From the NCBI GenBank assembly GCA_026394555.1, contig JAPKXZ010000009.1, positions 1-45,900 of the forward strand: 45,900 bases of DNA. Reading direction: 5' to 3'. The DNA comes from Methanothrix sp. (GTDB lineage: Archaea > Halobacteriota > Methanosarcinia > Methanotrichales > Methanotrichaceae). Positions 17,163-26,280 of the stretch are shown here, in pieces (the first letter of the stretch is position 1; each line of letters begins with the position of its first letter). The translations under genes and the position numbers were made by a program. The notes beneath the pieces are model-generated. The model was not told the DNA's origin. It was given only the letters and a program-made list of their open reading frames with translations, and ran no database searches.

Positions 17163-18689
17163 ATGATTCGCCTAAAGGTATTCGTCAGTTCCGTGCAAAA
17201 GGAGATGGAGAACGAACGGCGAGCACTCAAGGCTTACCTCAGAGATGATGCCTTGCTCTCTCGGTTTTTCGATGTTTTCCTCTTCGAAGACCTTCCGGCA
17301 GTCGACCGACGCGCCGACGCGGTCTATCTTGCAGAGGTGGGCTCCTCTGACATCTATGTAGCCTTACTGGGCAATGAATACGGAAGTGAGGACAAAGATG
17401 GCATCTCTCCCACTCACCGCGAATTTTGCGAAGCCACCCGCCTTGGCAAGCATCGCCTGGTTTTCGTCAAATGGGCAACCGATTCGGACAGGCATCCCAA
17501 AATGCAGGCATTGATCGTAGAAGCTGGCGTACAACTCATTCGACGCCGATTTCTCTCATCAGCCGAGCTTCTTCCATCTGTCTATGCCAGTTTGGTGGAC
17601 TTCCTCGCGGCTAAAGAGCTGCTCCGCTTCGGCCCCTTCGATGCCGCCCCCTGTCCGGACGCCACGATGGAAGACCTCTCGTCCGAGAAAATTCGGCTCT
17701 TCCTGGGAATCGCTCGCCGCGCCCGAGGCTTCCCGCTCTCGGAAGACACCCTCCCCGTTCATGTGCTGGAGCACCTTAACCTGCTCAAGAACGGACTGCC
17801 GACCAACGCCGCCGTCCTCCTCTTCGGCAACAAGCCACAGCGTTTTCTTATCTCCTCCGAGGTCAAGTGCGCTCATTTCCATGGAACCGATGTCCGAAAG
17901 CCCATTCCATTCTACCAGGTTTACAAGGGAACCGCCTTTGATCTGGTGGATCAGGCTGTGGATTTTGTGCTCTCCAAGATCAATCTGGCTGTAGGCACGC
18001 GAGAGAAGAGCAACCAGGTACCGGTGGCTTACGAGATGCCGCCGGAGGTGGTGCGAGAGGCGATAGTAAATGCGGTAGCCCATCGTGACTACACCAGCAA
18101 CGGCAGCGTTCAGGTGATGCTCTTCTCCGACAGGCTGGAGGTATGGAATCCCGGAACTTTGCCGCCTACACTGACACTGGAAAAGCTCCGGCATCCGCAC
18201 GGCTCGGTTCCAGGAAATCCTCTGCTTGCGGAATCGCTCTATCTCACCAAATACATCGAACGCATGGGCACTGGCGTCGGGGACATGATCGAACGCTGCC
18301 GCAATGCCGGCCTACTGGAACCGGAATTCTACCTGACGGACGGCTTTGTCACCATCATCCGCCGGAGGCCGGAGCTGGCTCTCAAAGCGGTCAGCGGGCA
18401 GAGCACCCCCCAAGTCACCCCCCATGTGACCCCTCAAGTCGCCCCCCAAGTCACTCCACCAGTGGAGGTGCTCTTGCGCTTATTGGATTCGTGCGGTGCT
18501 TTGAGCAATACAGAGATCCGGAAAGGACTTGGCCTCAAAGACAGGAAGCATGTGGGTGAGCGCTATCTTGAACCGGCTTTGGTTGATGGGCTTGTTGAGC
18601 TGACCATCCCGGACAAGCCCAGGAGCAGCTTGCAGAAATATCGGCTCACCGAGAAGGGCCGGGCCTGGTTTGCGGAGAGGAAAAGGTGA
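17163..18689 (+). CDS. DUF4062 domain fused to an AlbA_2-family-type ATPase and winged-helix tail
   Basis: The 508-residue protein begins with a DUF4062 domain (about 1-130: RLKVFVSSVQKEMENERRALKAYL, DIYVALLGNEYG, SPTHREFCEA, RLVFVKW), a TIR/Rossmann-like fold found in NTPase and stress-related proteins. About residues 165-415 match the C-terminal part of Schlafen/AlbA_2 ATP-binding proteins (NAAVLLFGNKPQRFL, PPEVVREAIVNAVAHRDYT, LEVWNPGTLPPTLTLEKL, YIERMGTGVGDMIERCRNAGL). Here the DUF4062 replaces the usual AlbA_2 domain. A short repeat (TPQVTPHVTPQVAPQVTP, about 420-437) links to a winged helix (LSNTEIRKGLGLKDRKHV). A regulatory or defence role is plausible but not shown. It is followed by a broken AlbA_2 gene. 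Confidence 0.8.
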   Translation: MIRLKVFVSSVQKEMENERRALKAYLRDDALLSRFFDVFLFEDLPAVDRRADAVYLAEVGSSDIYVALLGNEYGSEDKDGISPTHREFCEATRLGKHRLVFVKWATDSDRHPKMQALIVEAGVQLIRRRFLSSAELLPSVYASLVDFLAAKELLRFGPFDAAPCPDATMEDLSSEKIRLFLGIARRARGFPLSEDTLPVHVLEHLNLLKNGLPTNAAVLLFGNKPQRFLISSEVKCAHFHGTDVRKPIPFYQVYKGTAFDLVDQAVDFVLSKINLAVGTREKSNQVPVAYEMPPEVVREAIVNAVAHRDYTSNGSVQVMLFSDRLEVWNPGTLPPTLTLEKLRHPHGSVPGNPLLAESLYLTKYIERMGTGVGDMIERCRNAGLLEPEFYLTDGFVTIIRRRPELALKAVSGQSTPQVTPHVTPQVAPQVTPPVEVLLRLLDSCGALSNTEIRKGLGLKDRKHVGERYLEPALVDGLVELTIPDKPRSSLQKYRLTEKGRAWFAERKR

Positions 18690-18720
18690 CTTATATCTGT
18701 TGGAAGGAGATTATCTCGCA

Positions 18721-19815
18721 ATGTCTCTGAAGGAACTCAAAGCCAGCGTCGCCTTGGGCGAAGATAGCCGCTGCCAGTTCAAGCAGGACGTCACCAATGC
18801 CGATTCCCTGGCTGCGGAGATGGCGGCCTTCGCCAATTCTGAAAGGCGGCACAATTCTTCCTTGGAGTGGCCGACGACGGCACGCTGCCAGGACTGGATA
18901 AAGCCGACGTGGCCCGCCTCAATTAATTGATCAGCAACGCTGCCTCACAAAATGTGCGTAGCCCCCTGACGGTGCAAAGCGCCAATGTGGCCGTGGGCAA
19001 AGGCCGCGTCGTCATAGTGCTCATCGTACCCAAAGGTCTGGACAAACCCTATTTCGACAGAAATGGCGTTATCTGGCTGAAGAGCGGGGCAGACAAGCGA
19101 CGGGTGAACTCCAAAGAGGAATTGAGGCGATTGTTCCAATTTTCCGACCAGTTCCATGCCGATCAACTGCCCACCCGGGCCGGGATTGACAAGCTGGATA
19201 AAATGCGCTTCCGGGATTTTCTGCGCGATGCTTATAATCTGGATTACCCAAAGTCCCAGCCGGAGCTGTCACGTCTGCTGCAAAATATGAGTCTGGCCAC
19301 AGACGAAGGCATGCTGAATTTGGCGGGAGTGCTCCTCTTTGCCGAACGCCCGGAGTGAGATCATCAGTCCCGGTCATCTGCCCAACAACCTGACTGTGGA
19401 AAAAATCCGCTCCGGCATTTCGAATATCAGAAACCCGATCCTCGTGTCCTACGCGGCCAAAGGGCTGCTGCCTTACAAAGGATTGGGGTCCGGAATAAAA
19501 CGCGCTCTGGAGGACTGGCCTGATATTAGTTTCACCGACGACCGAGAAGGATGCATGTTCATCGCCACCGTTCACCGCAAAGAGCTTGGTGATGCAGGGT
19601 TCGCGGAAAAAAGTACCCAGAAAAGTACCCAGAAAAGTACCCAGAAAATCATCGAACTCATGCAGAATGATCCGGCAATTACTATCGCAGACCTTGCGCT
19701 CCTCATAGGCATTACGGAGTGGGCCATCAAGAAGCAAATAAGAAAGATGAAAGCGCAAGGTCGCATCCAGCGCATCGGTCCGGATAAAGGCGGTCGCTGG
19801 CAGGCGACAGAGTGA
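18721..19815 (+). pseudogene. Decayed AlbA_2 (Schlafen-like) ATPase/transcriptional regulator
   Basis: The gene opens normally (GGAAGGAG then ATG 18721, LGEDSRCQFKQDVTNADSLAAEMAAFANSE) but carries several lesions. Extra single bases near 18843 and 18862 shift the frame through the motif that should read GGTILLGVADDGTLPGLDKADVARLN. A TAA replaces CAA (Gln) at 18924-18926. The frame from 18927 then encodes VRSPLTVQSANVAVGKGRVVIVLIVPKG and GVIWLKSGADKRRVNSKEELRRLFQ up to LLFAERPE near 19355. There about 130 residues, including the HRDY region, are missing. A third frame resumes with EIISPGHLPNNLTVEKIRSG, KGLGSGIKRALEDW, three STQK units and a winged helix. Four independent lesions make loss of function nearly certain. 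Confidence 0.85.
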
Positions 19816-19888
19816 TTTTTACCGAATTCGAACAATATAACTCAAAAAAATATCTGCAAAAAGATGGCGGTCTGGTGGGCCTGCGGGC

Positions 19889-21316
19889 TCAAGCCTTCTC
19901 CACCTCAGCTTTGACCAACCGGTGCACCTCGCCAGCATCTGCCTTGCCGCGCGTCTTCTTCATGACCAAACCCACTACGAAATTCAGGGCCCGCTCGCTG
20001 CCTGCTTTGTAGTCCGCAACAGCCGCCGCGCTCTCCGCCACGGCTTCACGCACTGCCTTTTGCACGGCATCGTCCTCTGCCTTGCCGAGACCTAATTCAT
20101 GCGCGATCTTGCTAGGCGAGCCGCCTATTTCTATTGGTATCCGGTCCAGCAGAGTTCGTATGATCTGGACCGCCCCGTCCTCGCTGATCTTGCCCTTTTC
20201 CAGCATCTGCAAAATCTCAATCATTTGCTCTTCCTGGAAGCTTTCAATGGATAGGTCGCGATAGTTCAACTCGCCCTTGAGAACATCCGCGATCCAGACC
20301 GCGGCCAGCTTGGGCGAAGCGCGCGCCGCGACGGCCTCGTAGAAGTTGGCCAGCTTGATCTCCGAGGTTAAGGATTTGGCATGATCATCCGCCAGGCTGT
20401 ACTGCTTGACAAATCTCTCTCGCTTGACGTCGGGCAGCTCCGGGAGCGCTGCTCTTATCGCCGGCACCCAGGGAGCAATGCGCATGACCGCCAGGTCGCA
20501 CTCCGGGAAGTAGCGGTAGTCGTGCGCGCCCACCTTGCTTCTTATGGAAACTGTGATGTTACGTAGCTCATCGAAGTGGCGCGTCTCCTGCACCACTTTG
20601 ATGTTCCTGCGCTGCAGGTTCTTCTGCCGGGTAATCTCATAGGAGAGGGCTTTTTCCACGCCCTTGAAGCCGGTGATGTTCTTGACCTCGGATCGGTCTC
20701 CCCCTTTGAGGGAGATGTTGGCATCTATGCGCATGGACCCTTCCTGTGTGCCGTCGAAGACATCCAGATAATCGAGAATGCTTTTGAGCTTGTCCAGGAA
20801 GACGCGCGCTTCTTTTGGTGAGCAGAGGTCCGGTTCGGTTACCACTTCCAGGAGCGGCATGCCGCAGCGGTTGTAGTCCACCATGGTGTACTTGGCCTTG
20901 TCAATGGTGCCGGCGTGCACCAGCCGGCCAGGGTCCTCTTCCATATGCGCCCGGTTGATGCGAATATTTCGTTCCGCGCCATTGTCGCCCAGGATCATGA
21001 TGTGACCCTTTGTGGCCAGGGGATAGTCGTACTGGCTGATCTGAAAGCCCTTGGGAAGATCGGGGTAGTAGTAGTTCTTCCTATAGAAGAGCGTCTCCTC
21101 TTCAATTTTGCAGTTCAAGGCCAGGCCCACCTTGATGCCATACTCCACTGCTTTCTTGTTGATCACGGGCAGAGAGCCGGGCAGTCCCAGGCAGACGGGG
21201 CAGGTATGGCTGTTGGGCAGAGAATCGTGATAGGCCGTGGAGCAGCCGCAGAACATCTTGGAATGCAGGCGGTTGAGTTGCACGTGTATCTCCAGACCAA
21301 TGATGACATCATCCAT
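19889..21316 (-). CDS. gatB: Asp-tRNA(Asn)/Glu-tRNA(Gln) amidotransferase subunit B
   Basis: At 475 residues this matches normal GatB length. It has the opening VIIGLEIHVQLNRLHSKMFCGCST with zinc-type cysteines (CGCS, HTCPVCLGLPGSLPVIN), KNYYYPDLPKGFQISQYD, RINRAHMEEDPGRLVH, DYNRCGMPLLEVVTEPD and GSMRIDANISLKGG. The C-terminal YqeY-like domain closes with ALNFVVGLVMKKTRGKADAGEVHRLVKAEVEKA. GatB recognises the misacylated tRNA and phosphorylates the Asp/Glu side chain while ammonia arrives from GatA. GAGGTGAG lies before ATG 21316. It is the third gene of gatC-gatA-gatB; the gatA stop codon lies one base before it. In archaea with GatDE, GatCAB mainly makes Asn-tRNA; that role here is inferred. 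Confidence 0.96.
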   Translation of the reverse strand: MDDVIIGLEIHVQLNRLHSKMFCGCSTAYHDSLPNSHTCPVCLGLPGSLPVINKKAVEYGIKVGLALNCKIEEETLFYRKNYYYPDLPKGFQISQYDYPLATKGHIMILGDNGAERNIRINRAHMEEDPGRLVHAGTIDKAKYTMVDYNRCGMPLLEVVTEPDLCSPKEARVFLDKLKSILDYLDVFDGTQEGSMRIDANISLKGGDRSEVKNITGFKGVEKALSYEITRQKNLQRRNIKVVQETRHFDELRNITVSIRSKVGAHDYRYFPECDLAVMRIAPWVPAIRAALPELPDVKRERFVKQYSLADDHAKSLTSEIKLANFYEAVAARASPKLAAVWIADVLKGELNYRDLSIESFQEEQMIEILQMLEKGKISEDGAVQIIRTLLDRIPIEIGGSPSKIAHELGLGKAEDDAVQKAVREAVAESAAAVADYKAGSERALNFVVGLVMKKTRGKADAGEVHRLVKAEVEKA

Positions 21317-21317
21317 T

Positions 21318-22736
21318 CTAGCTCACCTCCGGCTTGGCTTTATGGAAAGGTGTGGCCGCCTCGAAGGCCTGCGCCGTGCGAAGCACCGCTGCCTCACAAA
21401 AGTGCGGCCCGATGAGCTGCAGGCCCACGGGCAGCCGCCCGGCAAAGCCGCAGGGTACCGAGATGGCGGGCACGCCCGCTAAATTGATGGGCACGGTGAA
21501 GACATCGGCCATGTAGAGGGAGAGCGGATCGTTGATGCGCTCTCCAATCTTGAAGGCGGGAATGGGCATGGTTGGCGAAGCGAGAAGATCCACATCTTTG
21601 AAGGCGCGCAGGAAGTCCTCTTTGATGAGCGTTCTCACCTGGAGAGCTTTGAGGTAGTAGCGGCCGTAATAGCCGGCAGAGAGGGCATAGGTTCCCAGCA
21701 TTATGCGCCTCTTCACCTCTGGGCCGAAACCTTTGGCGCGAATTTCCGAAAAAGTAGTATGCCAGTCCTTGTCTTCTCCCATGCGTTCTCCGTAGCGCAG
21801 GCCGTCGAAACGGGCCAAGTTGGATGAGGCCTCGCTCATGGCGATGACGTAGTAGGCGGCCAGAGCATAGCGGGTATGGGGCAGGCTGATCTCCTGCCAG
21901 GATGCACCTATTGACTCAAGGGTGGCAATGGCCTCCCAAACGGCCTTTTCCACATCTTTGTTCACTCCCTCGCCGAAATACTCCTTGGGAATGCCTATCT
22001 TCAGGCCGGCGACGCCATCCTCTAGGCCGGGCAAATAACTATGGCGCGCCCCCTCTGCCGAGGTGGAATCCCTTTCATCGTGCCCCGATATGGCCTCCAT
22101 GAGAAGAGCGGTATCCTCGACGGTGTGGGTGAGCGGGCCGATCTGCTCCAGGGAGTTGGCATAGGCCACCAGGCCATAGCGCGAGACCAGGCCGTAGGTG
22201 GGCTTGAGTCCCACAATGCCGCAAAAGGATGCCGGACAGCGAACTGAGCCGCCCGTATCCGAGCCTAAAGAACAGGGCGCTTCACCTCCTGCCACCACAG
22301 CTGCGCTGCCGCCGCTGGAGCCGCCCGGAACGCATGTCTGATCCCAGGGATTTTTTGTCGGCCCAAAGCAGCTCGTCTCAGTGGAGGTGCCCATGGCAAA
22401 CTCGTCCATGTTGGTCTTTCCCATGATGATGGCCCCCTCTGATTTGAGTCGCTCGATAACGTGGGCATCATAGGGCGGGATATAGCCGCGCAGTATTCTT
22501 GAACTGCAGTTGGTCTCAATTCCCTTGGTGGAGATGCTCCCTTTGATGGCGATAGGCACCCCCGCCAAAAGGCCCCGTCCCGGATTTTTGTCGAACCGCC
22601 TGGCCTCTTTTAATGCGCTCTCTTTGGCCAAAGTGGTGAAGGCATTGAGCGAACTCTTCTCGATTTTCTCAAAGAGCCCGCAAAGATATTCCTCGCATGA
22701 TTCGGCTTTTAGCCTGGCTTTTAATTCAGAGAGCAT
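21318..22736 (-). CDS. gatA: Asp-tRNA(Asn)/Glu-tRNA(Gln) amidotransferase subunit A
   Basis: This amidase-signature protein of about 472 residues supplies ammonia from glutamine or asparagine for tRNA transamidation. The Ser-cisSer-Lys triad is in place: Lys in GVPIAIKGSIST, and the serines in GGSSGGSAAVVAGGEAPCSLGSDTGGSVRCPASFCG. Other family motifs are KTNMDEFAMGTSTETS, PTYGLVSRYGLVAYANSLEQIGP, RIMLGTYALSAGYYGRYYLKA, and near the end the N-L-A-G-hydrophobic-P-A-I-S-V-P-C-G segment. I use ATG 22736; a GTG at 22742 would overlap the gatC stop codon. Close packing between gatC and gatB indicates one transcript. Confidence 0.96.
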   Translation of the reverse strand: MLSELKARLKAESCEEYLCGLFEKIEKSSLNAFTTLAKESALKEARRFDKNPGRGLLAGVPIAIKGSISTKGIETNCSSRILRGYIPPYDAHVIERLKSEGAIIMGKTNMDEFAMGTSTETSCFGPTKNPWDQTCVPGGSSGGSAAVVAGGEAPCSLGSDTGGSVRCPASFCGIVGLKPTYGLVSRYGLVAYANSLEQIGPLTHTVEDTALLMEAISGHDERDSTSAEGARHSYLPGLEDGVAGLKIGIPKEYFGEGVNKDVEKAVWEAIATLESIGASWQEISLPHTRYALAAYYVIAMSEASSNLARFDGLRYGERMGEDKDWHTTFSEIRAKGFGPEVKRRIMLGTYALSAGYYGRYYLKALQVRTLIKEDFLRAFKDVDLLASPTMPIPAFKIGERINDPLSLYMADVFTVPINLAGVPAISVPCGFAGRLPVGLQLIGPHFCEAAVLRTAQAFEAATPFHKAKPEVS

Positions 22737-22738
22737 GA

Positions 22739-23020
22739 TCACACAATCCTGGGGCTCTTAAAATAGCCATTTTCTGTGCGCGGCGCATTCTTGAGCGCCT
22801 GGTCCTGAGAGAGGGATTTGTAGGCCGCATCCTCTCGAAAGATATTGGCCAGGTCCACCACACGGTAGGTGGGCTTTACACCCGTTGTGTCCACCTCATC
22901 CAGTTGTTGGAAGTATTCCAGAATGGTGTTGAAATGCTCCACTAACTCATCTTTCTCCTCATCCTCGATCTTGATGCTGGCAAGCCAGCTGATGTGCTCC
23001 ACATCTTCCCTGGTGATCAT
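22739..23020 (-). CDS. gatC: Asp-tRNA(Asn)/Glu-tRNA(Gln) amidotransferase subunit C
   Basis: This 93-residue protein has the GatC pattern: ITREDVEHISWLASIKIEDEEKDELVEHFNTILEYFQQLDEVDTTGVKPTYRVVDLANIFREDAAYKSLSQDQALKNAP...GYFKSPRIV. GatC wraps around GatA and GatB and stabilises the complex. I choose ATG 23020. The upstream GTG at 23062 lies only about 10 bp from the TATA box (minus strand, 23071-23079) and so would be outside the transcript. It is the first gene of the gatCAB operon and diverges from the FAD oxidoreductase gene. Confidence 0.93.
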   Translation of the reverse strand: MITREDVEHISWLASIKIEDEEKDELVEHFNTILEYFQQLDEVDTTGVKPTYRVVDLANIFREDAAYKSLSQDQALKNAPRTENGYFKSPRIV

Positions 23021-23070
23021 GTCATCCCACGCATTAAACCATCTGCAAAGCGCAAAGATCACCTTATCAG

Positions 23071-23079
23071 ATATAAAGG
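23071..23079 (-). promoter_or_regulatory. TATA box of the gatCAB operon
   Basis: On the minus strand CCTTTATAT predicts transcription from about 23050, giving a leader of about 30 nt before ATG 23020. Confidence 0.55.
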
Positions 23080-23275
23080 CTCTTTTCAGCCTAACCTTTT
23101 GTCCATCTGATCGAGCGCCGGGTTTTTTAACCGGTGGGTGTTTTTGGTATTGTGTTTCCCAAGCATGCCGGTCGATCCGCTAAATTGAAATGGTGCCCTG
23201 CAAAGCCAAAAGACTTAATAATTCTAGCGAAAGAATACGCGAAATGATTCGGGAAACTAGTTCGAGAAATATATC

Positions 23276-24595
23276 ATGAAAAAGAATGATGTCATTGTGA
23301 TTGGTTCAGGAATCAGTGGCTTATTGTCCGCCCTAGCGCTTTCTAGAGAGGGCAAAAAGGTAGTGATTTTAGAGAAAGAGAGTTACATTGGCGGAGTTTG
23401 CCGTTCTTATGATGTAAACGGCTATCGTGTCGATACTGGTCCCCACATCATAACAAGGCTGGAGAACGGCCCGCTCAAGGAACTGATGGACAGGTATTTC
23501 AAAATAGTTCCAGAGTTTATCCCATCTGGAAAATACTATGTGAAAATAGGCAGCGAGATAAAGCCGTTCCCCTGGAGCATCAATGCCTGGCTGACGTTTG
23601 GATTGCTTCCTATGACGGACAGATTGCTCTTGATGAGGGCGTTGTTCAATATCCTGTATCTGAAAAACGCTGGCAAGGATTTTTCCAGTATCACTCTCTC
23701 TCAGATTCTTCCCAATAAGGTCTCCATAACGACGCGAAGATTTCTCGACTGGCTATGTTACTTCATGGTGGGAACATCCATAGAAAATGCTCCTATTTCT
23801 CGATTCGTAGACAATAAGACCCATCATCCCAGAACTGTTCCCTACGTAGGAAAACTATATGACCTGTTTATAAAAGAAGGCGCCACAGACCAGGGATATC
23901 CTAAAGGCGGTCTTCAATCCATTGTAAGCTCTATTGTGGAATCATTTCCCAAAGATCGCGTGGAGATCAAAACCAATGTTGCCGTGAAAAGGATAGAATG
24001 CGGCGAGCGAGTGGAAGGGGTTGTAACAACAGACGACAGCTACGATTGCGATACCGTTGTATATTCGGGATTTTCATCCGACCTGCCCCATCTGATCGAT
24101 AGCCTTCCCGTTGCATACACCAAGAATTTAACGTCCATCAAGAGAGTCAATTCTCTCACCATATGGCTGGGCCTGACCAAAAAAATCTTTAACAATTATG
24201 GCTCGGAGATGTGGGTTGACTCCGACCCATATGCCTGGGTAATTCCGACCTCAAATTATGATCCTACGCTGGCACCCAAAGGAAATCAGCTGGTAGGTTT
24301 CGCATTTACCCTGCCTGGCGAATATGATGCATCGACAATAAAGAAAAAGGCATTTCAAACAATAGTCGATAACATACCGGACATCGAAACGCATATCGAT
24401 ATGATTCATTATCAGGAATTGATACCTGAAAAAGCATCCTGGGGCATAAATTGCGGCTTTGGGGATGTGAAAACTCCTATAAAAAATCTATACTGCGTAG
24501 GGACGGATACCACAAAGAGAAGTGCTGGCGTCAATCGGTCGGCATACTCCGTTTTGGAGTTCCTGGATATCATGAAATCGGATGGAAATCTGTAA
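23276..24595 (+). CDS. FAD-dependent oxidoreductase, phytoene desaturase (CrtI)-like
   Basis: The 439-residue protein starts with a dinucleotide fold VIVIGSGISGLLSALALSREGKKVVILEKESYIGGVCRSY, the FAD-binding signature of the CrtI / amine-oxidase superfamily. DTGPHIITR, PKGGLQSIVSSIVESFPKDRVEIKTNVAVKRIECGERVEGVVTTD and the C-terminal FAD segment LYCVGTDTTKRSAGVNRSAYSVLEFLDIM follow. The likely substrate is an isoprenoid or other hydrophobic molecule, but relatives include porphyrin and carotenoid enzymes, and the sequence does not decide. It stands alone on the plus strand with ATG at 23276; an AT-rich ATATAT precedes it directly. It diverges from gatC. Confidence 0.8.
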   Translation: MKKNDVIVIGSGISGLLSALALSREGKKVVILEKESYIGGVCRSYDVNGYRVDTGPHIITRLENGPLKELMDRYFKIVPEFIPSGKYYVKIGSEIKPFPWSINAWLTFGLLPMTDRLLLMRALFNILYLKNAGKDFSSITLSQILPNKVSITTRRFLDWLCYFMVGTSIENAPISRFVDNKTHHPRTVPYVGKLYDLFIKEGATDQGYPKGGLQSIVSSIVESFPKDRVEIKTNVAVKRIECGERVEGVVTTDDSYDCDTVVYSGFSSDLPHLIDSLPVAYTKNLTSIKRVNSLTIWLGLTKKIFNNYGSEMWVDSDPYAWVIPTSNYDPTLAPKGNQLVGFAFTLPGEYDASTIKKKAFQTIVDNIPDIETHIDMIHYQELIPEKASWGINCGFGDVKTPIKNLYCVGTDTTKRSAGVNRSAYSVLEFLDIMKSDGNL

Positions 24596-24715
24596 TAGGT
24601 CCATAAAACGTGGATCTATCTTATTTTTAATAATAATATTAATTAATAGCTTTAAAAAAATATAAACGGGTTGCATATGATTTGTTCATGGATCGGGTAA
24701 ATAGGGATCATCTAA

Positions 24716-25012
24716 TTAATCAGATATTGCAATCCAAGTTGCCTGTGCACCCGATACGATCGTATCAGCCCAAGTCATATAAACTAGATCAAAGCCAGTT
24801 GAATTAATATTTCGCGCAGTTACGCCCAATCTAGCATTAAAGCTATTTATTATATCAAATCCACTCAATGAAACAGCAATTTCTGGCGGTATATAAAAGT
24901 AATTTTCGGGAAATTCGATTGGCTGTATGAATTCGCGTAAACCAGAACCCTTGCTCAGAGACCAACCGCTGGTGTTTAAATCAGCTCTTTCTATTCCTGT
25001 AAGAATACGCAT
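24716..25012 (-). CDS. H-type lectin domain protein
   Basis: This protein of about 98 residues consists almost entirely of one H-type lectin fold: an opening with RADLNTSGWSLSKGSGLREFIQPIEFPENYFYIPPEIAVSLSGFDIINSFNARLGVTARNINSTGFDLVYMTWADTIVSGAQATWIAI. The FxxPPxVxVSLSGFD core, the NxRLxVxAxNI strand, TGFDLxxxTWxDT and the final WIA match the Helix pomatia agglutinin / discoidin II family, which binds sugars such as GalNAc as trimers. No signal peptide is visible. I take ATG 25012, with GGATGG upstream; TTG 25027 is an alternative. It diverges from the hydrophobic protein at 25173 across 160 bp, so the two may form a functional pair. Confidence 0.75.
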   Translation of the reverse strand: MRILTGIERADLNTSGWSLSKGSGLREFIQPIEFPENYFYIPPEIAVSLSGFDIINSFNARLGVTARNINSTGFDLVYMTWADTIVSGAQATWIAISD

Positions 25013-25172
25013 GTTTTTTCCATCCAATACTTTTTCCTTATCGTCTGCAAGGCAAACTTAAATAATTATCGGTCGTGTATTTCTTCTTTGTAGTCCCGAA
25101 AGTTTTGTATAGACATATTGTAATACTAAATTGATCTTGTCGATGTGATAGATCAACAGGAGATGTATATCT

Positions 25173-26183
25173 ATGGCCGAAATGCTCGCATCTGCTACCC
25201 ATAATGGGATTAGGTTCAATTCCGAGTTCTTTGATCAAGCTGCAATCGATAGACTGCTCAATCTGCATCCACCAAAGGTCTCTGCAACGTCCGCAAAACG
25301 TCTTGTCTCTCTGGAATGCAAAAAACCTGTGTTCAGGGAAGAGCCATTTGATGACATAGCATTTGAAAAAGCATTTCAAGATGCGATCGATATTTGTAAT
25401 GAGGATCCCGATTTAGAAAGAATTTTGGCCAAAAGAACCCCGATGCTCGATCAGGCTAATTTCGATCTAAAAACCCAGCTTCTGAACCCGTCAATCAAAA
25501 CTGATGTCGCCGAAAACAACGAGATAGCCCGTAATACCTTGGATATTGTCACCGACCCCGATGGCGTTGTTGCGTTTGAGGTCGCAGGTACACGCTTATT
25601 AGAAGTCAATCCAACTTTAAGGGGTGGATCCACCTACCAGCAAATCATTCAGATCGCGGTGGTGGTCTTCGATATATTCAGCTTATTGTGTACAGTCATC
25701 GGAATCATGATCGACTGCAAATCTGACTGGGCCAAGAGGGTTGCCACGTTCATCGAAAATTTAGGGCAAAAGATGATCGATTGGGCTGGAAGACTCAAGA
25801 ATTACGTAGGCGATTTGATCTCTACCTTGAGCGGAGGACCTAGCTCGGCAGGGTGGATCGCGAATGTCAAAGATTGTGCCATGAAGATTGGAGCTTTTTT
25901 GGTCGAAATCGCCAAATCGGGGTGGGAGGAACGGGCTTTCATCAGCTCGCTTCGTTACTGCCTCAAGATATTGTTCACTGGCAGTTGGATACAAATTGGC
26001 TATTACATGCTTCAATTGGTGGCCTCAGTTGCCCTGATGGTTTCCACCGGTGGAGGTTACCTTGTAGCCAAGATCATTGTGGCTGTGATCCAGCTCGCAA
26101 CATTCATTTGGGACACAATCACGCTTATTCGTATGTTTGCAGAACGCGTAGGGGATGAAATAATGAGATCCGTGGTTACGTAG
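25173..26183 (+). CDS. Unknown protein with two hydrophobic regions, next to an H-type lectin
   Basis: I do not recognise the family. The 336-residue product has a strong ribosome site (GGAGATG, 7 nt before ATG 25173). Residues 1-150 are soluble and charged (NEDPDLERILAKRTPMLDQANFD). About 155-178 form a hydrophobic helix (IIQIAVVVFDIFSLLCTVIGIM). About 190-265 are amphipathic (ATFIENLGQKMIDWAGRL, IGAFLVEIAKSGWEER). About 272-320 form a long hydrophobic, Gly-containing stretch (YYMLQLVASVALMVSTGGGY then VAKIIVAVIQLATFIW). No signal peptide is present. This soluble head plus insertable tail recalls membrane-active effectors, and the adjacent lectin would fit a target-binding partner, but that is inference. 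A simple membrane protein of unknown role is equally possible. Confidence 0.65.
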   Translation: MAEMLASATHNGIRFNSEFFDQAAIDRLLNLHPPKVSATSAKRLVSLECKKPVFREEPFDDIAFEKAFQDAIDICNEDPDLERILAKRTPMLDQANFDLKTQLLNPSIKTDVAENNEIARNTLDIVTDPDGVVAFEVAGTRLLEVNPTLRGGSTYQQIIQIAVVVFDIFSLLCTVIGIMIDCKSDWAKRVATFIENLGQKMIDWAGRLKNYVGDLISTLSGGPSSAGWIANVKDCAMKIGAFLVEIAKSGWEERAFISSLRYCLKILFTGSWIQIGYYMLQLVASVALMVSTGGGYLVAKIIVAVIQLATFIWDTITLIRMFAERVGDEIMRSVVT

Positions 26184-26280
26184 CAGGTCGCCATTTTTCA
26201 TCAAATCGGGAATGAAGCGACTAACTCAGGACGATAACTGGCTTACTATCTCCTGGTGCTGGATACTTAAATAAAAGTAG

